Below are positions 1-4,078 of a stretch of DNA of 6,918 nucleotides, one piece after another. The notes beneath the pieces were generated by a model, which searched no databases, had not been told where the DNA came from, and was given only the letters and a program-made list of their open reading frames with translations. The stretch is from Candidatus Bathyarchaeota archaeon (GTDB taxonomy: Archaea; Thermoproteota; Bathyarchaeia; Bathyarchaeales; Bathyarchaeaceae). The stretch lies in the NCBI GenBank assembly GCA_020350305.1, contig CP070709.1, forward strand, positions 1,137,429 through 1,144,346, read 5' to 3'. Position 1 is the stretch's first letter. Each line of letters starts with the position of its first letter. Position numbers and translations under genes: made by a program.

Positions 1-12
1 ATTAATGTTGGA

Positions 13-104
13 GGGCCCGTAGCTCAGCTAGGTTAGAGCGACAGAAATTTTCCTTGTCGAAGCTCATAACCTGTTGGTCGGGAGTTCAAGTCTCCCCGGG
101 CCCA
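13..104 (+). tRNA. tRNA with CAT anticodon (probably Ile2, possibly elongator Met), with intron
   Basis: A complete cloverleaf can be drawn once a 17-nt intron (45-61) is removed, giving a 75-nt mature tRNA. The acceptor stem GGGCCCG/CGGGCCC (13-19 with 97-103) is perfect and the discriminator is A104. The D stem is GCTC/GAGC (22-25 with 36-39). The spliced anticodon stem is ACAGG/CCTGT around loop CTCATAA (63-69). The T stem is GGGAG/CTCCC around TTCAAGT. CCA is not encoded. A CAT anticodon can mean initiator Met, elongator Met, or Ile2 whose C34 is modified to agmatidine. The initiator is unlikely because initiator-specific stem features are absent. From memory, the GGGCCCG acceptor stem with A73 looks more like archaeal tRNA-Ile than elongator Met, but this is not settled. 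Only 12 nt of upstream sequence is visible, so its promoter cannot be judged. Confidence 0.9.
45..61 (+). other. Non-canonical tRNA intron at position 30/31 with bulge-helix-bulge splice sites
   Basis: The intron interrupts the 5' strand of the anticodon stem after tRNA position 30, not at the usual 37/38. Removing 45-61 restores five Watson-Crick pairs. The splice sites fold as a bulge-helix-bulge. A 4-bp helix CGAC/GTCG (39-42 with 56-59) is flanked by 3-nt bulges AGA (43-45) and AAG (60-62), with outer helix GAG/CTC (36-38 with 63-65). Cutting between the second and third bulge nucleotides on each side yields exactly this intron. This is the archaeal splicing-endonuclease rule. The inner helix is weak: two A-T pairs and a short loop. 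Confidence 0.85.
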
Positions 105-145
105 TAAAGATAGTTTTCGCAACACAAGAACTTGTAATATTTCTT

Positions 146-283
146 TTATCGAAGCGCTCTCTTTTCTAATCTGGCGAGTTTTTTCCTCTTTTTCTTCTCT
201 TTCCTTTCTTTCTTCTTAAGTGGCTTAGGTTTCCCTGCTCCTCTTTCTCTTCCTTTTTTTCCACCTCTCGTTCCTCCGCTCAC
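146..283 (-). CDS. Small very basic hypothetical protein (45 aa), GTG start
   Basis: An open frame of 45 residues begins at GTG (283-281) and ends at TAA (148-146). A strong ribosome-binding site GGAGG lies 8 nt upstream of the GTG, and no other start is available in the near upstream frame. The N-terminal third is Gly-rich (SGGTRGGKKGRERGAG). The rest is almost continuous Lys/Arg/Glu, as in PLKKKERKEKKKRKK, ending LARLEKRALR, likely a charged helix. This composition explains the striking pyrimidine-rich + strand between about 160 and 265. Its basic, low-complexity nature suggests binding to RNA or the ribosome, and it sits among tRNA genes. The Gly/Lys-rich start vaguely resembles N-terminal tails of archaeal ribosomal proteins such as S25e, but no folded domain follows, so I assign no family. 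A chance open frame in biased sequence is the main alternative. Confidence 0.55.
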   Translation of the reverse strand: MSGGTRGGKKGRERGAGKPKPLKKKERKEKKKRKKLARLEKRALR

Positions 284-332
284 AGGGTTCCCTCCTACTT
301 TTCTAATGTGAAAACAGATAGTTACGTTTCCT

Positions 333-338
333 AAAAAA
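333..338 (-). terminator. T6 run downstream of tRNA-Ala
   Basis: The - strand has six consecutive T residues (+ strand A333-A338) about 55 nt after the 3' end of tRNA-Ala and before the next gene on that strand. Archaeal RNA polymerase terminates at T-rich tracts, so this could end the tRNA-His/tRNA-Ala transcript. Confidence 0.35.
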
Positions 339-346
339 TCTTTATT

Positions 347-354
347 CTTTTATG
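347..354 (-). promoter_or_regulatory. Possible TATA box for the 45-aa basic protein
   Basis: The - strand reads CATAAAAG here. A start of transcription about 26 nt downstream would fall near 322, leaving a leader of roughly 38 nt that contains the GGAGG site. AT-rich surroundings make chance matches easy. Confidence 0.25.
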
Positions 355-392
355 CCCATTCCAAGGTCTGTAAGCCATGTAAAGACTTCTAG

Positions 393-467
393 TGGACCGG
401 GCGGGATTTGAACCCGCGTCCTCCTGGATGCAAGCCAGGCATTCATACCAAGCTGAACTACCGGCCC
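393..467 (-). tRNA. tRNA-Ala (TGC)
   Basis: This is an intact 75-nt cloverleaf with no intron. The acceptor stem GGGCCGG/CCGGTCC contains the G3-U70 wobble pair that is the main identity element for alanyl-tRNA synthetase, and the discriminator is A. The D stem is GTTC/GAAT, the anticodon stem CCTGG/CCAGG around loop CTTGCAT (anticodon TGC), and the T stem GCGGG/CCCGC around TTCAAAT. CCA is not encoded. It lies 61 bp downstream of tRNA-His on the same strand, so the two may be co-transcribed. Confidence 0.96.
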
Positions 468-528
468 ACCCGTATGTCATGAGCATAAACGTTGAACTAA
501 ACTTTTTCGCTAAGAAGAGGATGGTGAG

Positions 529-602
529 GGCCGGGGCCGGGATTTGAACCCGGGCGCCAGGCTCCACAGGCCTGTAGGCTACCAGGCTACCTCACCCCGG
601 CC
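529..602 (-). tRNA. tRNA-His (GTG)
   Basis: This is an intact 74-nt cloverleaf with no intron. The extra 5' G (G-1, at position 602) is encoded and faces C73 (position 529), the hallmark of archaeal tRNA-His. The acceptor stem is GCCGGGG/CCCCGGC, the anticodon stem CAGGC/GCCTG around loop CTGTGGA (anticodon GTG), and the T stem CCGGG/CCCGG around TTCAAAT. CCA is not encoded. It is transcribed away from the regulator gene that begins at 743. Confidence 0.96.
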
Positions 603-702
603 ACAGTTTTCGTTCATAGCCTGCGTTTGCTGTTTGATTAACAGTTTCTAGGTCTTGTTAAGCCTTTTGACGCTTCTCTGCAAGATTTCTTTTCTGTCAG
701 GC

Positions 703-710
703 TTTAATAT
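703..710 (+). promoter_or_regulatory. TATA box of the membrane-tethered regulator gene
   Basis: TTTAATAT lies 33-40 nt before the ATG at 743. A transcription start about 26 nt downstream would leave a leader of only about 10 nt. This agrees with the absence of a ribosome-binding site in front of that ATG. The preceding GGCTTTAA is repeated exactly at 1231-1238 in front of the next gene, supporting both as promoter cores. Confidence 0.5.
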
Positions 711-742
711 TCGTATCGATAATCTACTCTCTGGCGAGTTTC

Positions 743-1204
743 ATGTCCAGTCCTTCTTCATCTGATTTGGCGGTAATTGAGTCCAAGTTGAAAGGAAAAA
801 CCTTGCTCGTATACTGGCATCTGCTGAAGTCTCCAACGTCTAAGGTGGGTGTTCGTGAGATTCAGCGTTCTCTGCGTTTATCTAGTCCCAGCGTGGCTGC
901 TCATCACCTGGACAAGCTTCTTTCGCTTGGGTTGGTTGACAAGAGCAAGACAGGTGAATATTTTCTAGTGCAAGAAGTCAAGGTCGGTCTTCTAAGATTT
1001 TTCACAAAGCTGGGGCGTTTCCTCGTTCCTCGCTACCTTTTCTATTCTATTTGGCTTTCAACCATGCTAGCGTTCTATTTAATATTCTACGGATTCAGCT
1101 GGCCAACTTGCGTTCACAACGTAGCTGCCATCATTCTCGGCGCCCTAGCATCTCTCATTCTCTGGTTTGAAACCATCAGACTCTGGAGGGAAAAACCGTT
1201 CTAA
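743..1204 (+). CDS. Membrane-tethered winged-helix transcriptional regulator
   Basis: The 153-residue protein has an N-terminal winged-helix DNA-binding domain (about residues 16-78) and two predicted membrane helices (about 98-118 and 125-144), ending in a short basic tail. The helix-turn-helix lies around residues 36-65 (GVREIQRSLRLSSPSVAAHH, then LDKLLSLGLV). It has the typical MarR/ArsR-like pattern of a recognition helix followed by a leucine-rich helix and a wing. Winged helices fused to two C-terminal membrane segments recur in archaeal genomes; they are thought to sense membrane or envelope state, but the signal is unknown. The start at 743 fits the TATA box at 703-710 and a nearly leaderless transcript. 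The gene lies 75 bp before a small membrane-protein gene with a palindromic promoter, a natural candidate target. The family is clear; specific function is not. Confidence 0.85.
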   Translation: MSSPSSSDLAVIESKLKGKTLLVYWHLLKSPTSKVGVREIQRSLRLSSPSVAAHHLDKLLSLGLVDKSKTGEYFLVQEVKVGLLRFFTKLGRFLVPRYLFYSIWLSTMLAFYLIFYGFSWPTCVHNVAAIILGALASLILWFETIRLWREKPF

Positions 1205-1221
1205 AAGAAACACGAGGTGTT

Positions 1222-1251
1222 CTAAAACGTGGCTTTAAAAGCACGTTTTAG
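1222..1251 (+). promoter_or_regulatory. Perfect inverted repeat bracketing a TATA-like box (candidate operator)
   Basis: Arms CTAAAACGTG (1222-1231) and CACGTTTTAG (1242-1251) are perfect 10-bp inverted repeats separated by a 10-nt centre. The centre contains TTTAAAA (1234-1240), a good archaeal TATA box for the gene starting at 1280; expected transcription start is about 1262. A dimeric repressor bound to both arms would cover the TATA box. The winged-helix regulator encoded just upstream is the obvious candidate. The same DNA would also form an RNA hairpin if the upstream gene is read through, so a 3'-end structure for that transcript is the alternative. Confidence 0.6.
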
Positions 1252-1279
1252 CCTCTCATAACATGGAGAAAACAGAACA

Positions 1280-1606
1280 ATGAAAAAAACAGTGCTCTAC
1301 GTCTCTACTGCAGTTTTGCTAGGTGTAGCCATGATGATTACACCATTATGGCTTTCTTGGACCTCTCAAGCAACCCTCGCTCTTGAAGAAAAGCCTGAGG
1401 ATTTTGTAGAACTTCTCTGCGAATCCGCATTATCCTTTAGAAGATGGGAAGACATACAAGGGGATTTTCACCAAGTCAATCAGGAGACAACGGCTTCATA
1501 TGAAGGTGTTGAGATCTTTGCAGTCGGCTTCATTTTAGCATTGGCCGCCCGCTTTATTGTCAAAAGACGAGCACCCTACCCGCAATTTCCAATTCGTCCA
1601 GGCTAG
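1280..1606 (+). CDS. Small membrane protein of unknown function (108 aa)
   Basis: I do not recognise this protein. Residues 4-29 form a hydrophobic helix after an MKK start, either an uncleaved signal anchor or a signal peptide. Residues about 30-75 are polar and acidic with one Cys (residue 47). Residues 77-94 form a second membrane helix followed by the basic stretch KRRAP and a Pro-rich tail. The likely topology places the roughly 45-residue middle part outside the cell and both ends inside. The ATG at 1280 has GGAG (1265-1268) 11 nt upstream and a TATA-like box inside an inverted repeat at 1234-1240. It follows the membrane-tethered regulator on the same strand, suggesting a regulator-target pair. 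Its stop codon lies 5 bp from the stop of the convergent TrmI gene. Confidence 0.7.
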   Translation: MKKTVLYVSTAVLLGVAMMITPLWLSWTSQATLALEEKPEDFVELLCESALSFRRWEDIQGDFHQVNQETTASYEGVEIFAVGFILALAARFIVKRRAPYPQFPIRPG

Positions 1607-1611
1607 CTGTT

Positions 1612-2388
1612 CTACTCTCTAATGGTTTTACGTGCGAAAGTGATGTAGCCAGTGTGCCCTGTCATCAAGGTTTCAGGCCGTGTCTTTCCTTTCATGATTT
1701 GCATTCGCCGCATCAAACACTCAACGGTTTCAATGGCCACGAACCCGCTTTCTTTTAAAGCTTCAACGGTTTTCATGACTTGATCGATCGTGGGACTGAA
1801 AGAGACAAGGGTGCCGCTCCCCTTCAAAGCCAAATAAGCGTGGGAAATAACCAGCCATGGAGTTGCTAGGTCAAGAATGACAGCATCTACATCCTGCTCA
1901 TCTATACCCTCTGTAACATCTTTGTTTTTGAGCTCCACATATTCCGATACACCGGCTCTCTCCAAGTTTCTAGACGCCGTCTCCATGAACTCTTGTCGAA
2001 CCTCGTAGCTGTAGATGAATCCTTCTGGTTTGACATAAAATGCAAGAGCAGTGGTAAGCGCTCCGGTTCCAGTGCCCGCTTCAACAATGCGACTGCCTGG
2101 GCCGGCTCCGCTGAACATGACAATGAGAGCAATGTCCTTTGGATACGTTATCTGCGTCTTCCTAAACATCTTGAAAACATAATCTCGTAAGATGGGTTTT
2201 AGAGCCACAAATTCGACACCCATGCTACTCGTTACACATGTTCCATATTCCTTTCCAATCAACTCGTCCAGTTCAATGAAGCCTTTATGAGTGTGAAAAC
2301 TTTTCTCCTTCTCCACCATAACCAGATACGTTCTTTTTCGATCGAGATAGAGCAGAACGCGGTCTCCCTCGCTAATAGTTTGCGACAA
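1612..2388 (-). CDS. trmI: tRNA (adenine-N1)-methyltransferase, TrmI family (m1A57/58)
   Basis: This 258-residue cytosolic enzyme transfers methyl from S-adenosylmethionine to N1 of adenine 58 in the tRNA T loop; archaeal members also modify A57. Residues 1-70 form the small N-terminal beta domain, including the FHTHKG motif at 31-36. A linker with QITYPKD (79-85) leads to the Rossmann methyltransferase fold. Motif I EAGTGTGALT (103-112) binds the cofactor, and E129 in YSYEVR should hold its ribose. D173 in DLATPW (173-178) matches the catalytic Asp motif usually written DLPxPW. RPETLMTGHTGYITFARK near the C-terminus is the family's closing signature. Length is normal. The start is TTG at 2388: an in-frame stop lies three codons upstream, and the next Met (residue 24) would remove the first strands of the N-terminal domain. 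It lies 59 bp downstream of the aldolase-Fae gene on the same strand, so read-through is possible. Confidence 0.93.
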   Translation of the reverse strand: MSQTISEGDRVLLYLDRKRTYLVMVEKEKSFHTHKGFIELDELIGKEYGTCVTSSMGVEFVALKPILRDYVFKMFRKTQITYPKDIALIVMFSGAGPGSRIVEAGTGTGALTTALAFYVKPEGFIYSYEVRQEFMETASRNLERAGVSEYVELKNKDVTEGIDEQDVDAVILDLATPWLVISHAYLALKGSGTLVSFSPTIDQVMKTVEALKESGFVAIETVECLMRRMQIMKGKTRPETLMTGHTGYITFARKTIRE

Positions 2389-2424
2389 TAGAGTCTACCG
2401 TGCCCATCTAAACTGACCTACAAG

Positions 2425-2432
2425 ATAATAAC
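2425..2432 (-). promoter_or_regulatory. Possible TATA box for trmI
   Basis: The - strand reads TTATTATC in the 59-bp gap between the aldolase-Fae stop and the TTG start of trmI. A transcription start about 26 nt downstream would fall near 2400, leaving a short leader, which fits the lack of an obvious ribosome-binding site. Evidence is positional only. Confidence 0.3.
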
Positions 2433-2447
2433 ATTGTGGACTTTTGT

Positions 2448-3926
2448 CTACGGCGTATACTTGAAGGGGTGTTTAGCCCTCTCCTTATTCTCTATGATTT
2501 CTCCAACCGTAGGCCTACCCTCCATCGCCCTCCGTATAGCATGCCTCATAGCCTTGTAATTGCTGATATAAACTCGTTGACGATCCACAGCAGTCGGATG
2601 AACAAAAACATTGGCAATGATAATCAAATCCTCAACAGCCCCTTTAGGAATAATTCCGTCCGCCAAGCTATCTGCCACCGCCTTTGCCACACCAGCTTGC
2701 GCCGGACCATAAACCATGCTAGCCTGTCTCATATTCTTAATTGTAACAGTCGGGACAATGAGCGTTACAGGCTTAACAGTAAGGTTAGGCTCCAGAATAG
2801 CGATTAATGGCTCATGCCCAGGCGTCGGGGTAGCCTTGGCCTTCGCATAAGCCTCACCCAGCGGGCCAGTCTTCTTTCCAATCATCAAATCTATATGTGC
2901 AACTTCAGCGCCTTTTCCAGCTAAAGCCTCGCCCACACGTAGATTAAAGTCTCGGATGATTTTGGGCGTGACCTCGATGGCGGCGAAGCGTTCTTCCAAG
3001 ACTTTCTCCTCGATTTCAAATTTGATGGGTTTCGGAGTAATCTTCCCAATCTTTTCCAAGTCAAGACGAAGCTCTTCCCGTGCCTCGTAAGTCAACTCTC
3101 CTCCAACACTCAACGGCATCCTCACGGGACCAACCTTAATTCCCATCATATTCAGCGCCTCTTTCGTTCCCACAGCCCCACTTCTAGCGATTATCCTCGC
3201 AATCTTCTGCACCTTATATTGTAGCCCACGGGCCTTCTTGAGGTCACCTTTCTGAACCGAATTGTAGACATCAACCCACACGTCTGGGATAACATTGGCA
3301 CTCGCCAGTATAGCGCCTGAAGCACCAGCAGCAAGGGCAGATAGAACCACCTCATCGTAACCGCATAAGACATTGATCTTGTCTCTGACTTTCTCCAAGA
3401 CCGCGAGAATGAATTTCAACTCTCCGCTGCTATCTTTTAAGCCAACTATGCTAGGGATTTGTGCAAGATCTTCAACCATCTGCCAACTCAACCAAACTCC
3501 AGTGCACTGGGGAATATTGTAGAGAATAACGGGAAAATCAACCTTGGTTGCAATGGTGTAGAAGTGCTCGTAGATGCCCCGGTCAGTAGGCTTCAGATAA
3601 AACGGCGTCACAACCAGCGCTGCATCTGCACCAGCGTCCTTAGCATACCTTGTCATTTTAAGGGCCTGATCGGTTCCACTCGCACCAGTTCCAGCAACCA
3701 CCGACACTCTGCCATTAACTTCATCCACAACGACGTCAATCAACTTCTTCTTTTCATCTTCTGTAAGATTAACAAACTCACCGGTTGTGCCGCACGGAAC
3801 AACCCCACTCACTCCTCTTTCAATACAGTGGTTGACGAGGTTACGCATTCTTTCCTCATCCAACTCTTTTCCATCTTTAGTGAACGGAGTCACCAAGGCT
3901 GGTAAGATTCCTTCTGGCTTGAACAT
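2448..3926 (-). CDS. Fusion of DapA/NAL-type pyruvate aldolase with formaldehyde-activating enzyme (Fae)
   Basis: This is a 492-residue two-domain protein. Residues 1-296 form a complete Schiff-base aldolase barrel. Visible marks are GTTGE (46-50) for the pyruvate carboxylate, Y136 in LYNIP, and the Schiff-base lysine K164 in GLKDSSG. Residues about 329-492 form a complete Fae, the enzyme that condenses formaldehyde with tetrahydromethanopterin. VGEALAGKGAEVAHIDLMIG includes H344, matching the proposed catalytic His17 of Fae, followed by TIKNMRQASMVYGPAQAGVAKA. The domains share one uninterrupted frame and a charged linker (297-328). True dihydrodipicolinate synthases carry an Arg after the LYN(V/I)P motif that binds the aldehyde substrate; here the sequence is PQCTG, so lysine biosynthesis is unlikely. 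Substrates such as 2-keto-3-deoxy sugar acids or 4-hydroxy-2-oxobutanoate fit better, but this is inference. Start 3926 is chosen for its GGAGG site (3933-3937); an ATG at 4037 would put 37 non-family residues in front and place the promoter inside the gene. Confidence 0.92.
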   Translation of the reverse strand: MFKPEGILPALVTPFTKDGKELDEERMRNLVNHCIERGVSGVVPCGTTGEFVNLTEDEKKKLIDVVVDEVNGRVSVVAGTGASGTDQALKMTRYAKDAGADAALVVTPFYLKPTDRGIYEHFYTIATKVDFPVILYNIPQCTGVWLSWQMVEDLAQIPSIVGLKDSSGELKFILAVLEKVRDKINVLCGYDEVVLSALAAGASGAILASANVIPDVWVDVYNSVQKGDLKKARGLQYKVQKIARIIARSGAVGTKEALNMMGIKVGPVRMPLSVGGELTYEAREELRLDLEKIGKITPKPIKFEIEEKVLEERFAAIEVTPKIIRDFNLRVGEALAGKGAEVAHIDLMIGKKTGPLGEAYAKAKATPTPGHEPLIAILEPNLTVKPVTLIVPTVTIKNMRQASMVYGPAQAGVAKAVADSLADGIIPKGAVEDLIIIANVFVHPTAVDRQRVYISNYKAMRHAIRRAMEGRPTVGEIIENKERAKHPFKYTP

Positions 3927-3932
3927 ATAAAA

Positions 3933-3937
3933 CCTCC
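3933..3937 (-). promoter_or_regulatory. Ribosome-binding site fixing the aldolase-Fae start
   Basis: GGAGG on the - strand lies 6 nt before the ATG at 3926. It supports this start over the in-frame ATG at 4037. Confidence 0.8.
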
Positions 3938-3973
3938 AAACCGTCTTTTCAGACCTTACGTATTGTAACAGCA

Positions 3974-3989
3974 CTATATTTCTATATTT
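3974..3989 (-). promoter_or_regulatory. TATA region of the aldolase-Fae gene, tandem octamer
   Basis: The + strand carries CTATATTT twice in direct tandem (3974-3981 and 3982-3989), so the - strand reads AAATATAG twice. Either copy can serve as TATA box; transcription would start roughly at 3950-3960, leaving a 25-35 nt leader that includes the GGAGG site. Confidence 0.5.
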
Positions 3990-4014
3990 CCAGAGTACCA
4001 TTAAACACCAGCAG

Positions 4015-4026
4015 GATAAATAATAC
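4015..4026 (+). promoter_or_regulatory. TATA region of the aldehyde oxidoreductase gene
   Basis: GATAAATAATAC is a plausible archaeal TATA box for the + strand gene. With usual spacing transcription would start near 4041-4046, at the foot of the inverted repeat that contains the ribosome-binding site. Confidence 0.45.
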
Positions 4027-4040
4027 GTAATCACCATAAA

Positions 4041-4073
4041 CTAGTACTCCAACATATTTTGACGGAGGACTAG
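4041..4073 (+). promoter_or_regulatory. Inverted repeat overlapping the ribosome-binding site of the oxidoreductase gene
   Basis: CTAGTACTCC (4041-4050) and GGAGGACTAG (4064-4073) pair over ten positions with one A-G mismatch and a 13-nt AT-rich loop. The 3' arm contains the GGAGG ribosome-binding site (4064-4068), 10 nt before the ATG at 4079. In RNA the hairpin would hide that site; in DNA it could be a protein-binding palindrome. Which role applies depends on the transcription start. Confidence 0.5.
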
Positions 4074-4078
4074 TAGCA

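Noticed and set aside
160..265. Long polypyrimidine tract as a triplex-forming or regulatory element
   Set aside because: It is explained by Lys/Arg/Glu codons of the 45-residue frame on the - strand; no mirror symmetry was evident.
331..567. 78-codon open frame on the - strand
   Set aside because: It runs through two intact tRNA genes, so it is a chance frame.
169..742. Repeated 12-mer TCTGGCGAGTTT near 170 and 730
   Set aside because: There are only two copies. One lies within the basic-protein gene and one before the regulator start, with no shared flanks. Chance is the simplest explanation.
2436..2807. 123-codon + strand open frame
   Set aside because: It is antisense to the well-conserved Fae domain and resembles no protein.
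3459..3905. 148-codon + strand open frame
   Set aside because: It is antisense to the aldolase domain, with composition typical of a shadow frame and no supporting start signals.
2448..3926. Annotation of the fusion as dihydrodipicolinate synthase of lysine biosynthesis
   Set aside because: The substrate-binding Arg is missing (PQCTG), no lysine genes are nearby, and the Fae fusion points to other chemistry.
3927..4037. In-frame extension of the aldolase-Fae protein to an ATG at 4037
   Set aside because: The extra 37 residues resemble no part of the aldolase family, cover the TATA region, and bypass the strong GGAGG site directly before 3926.
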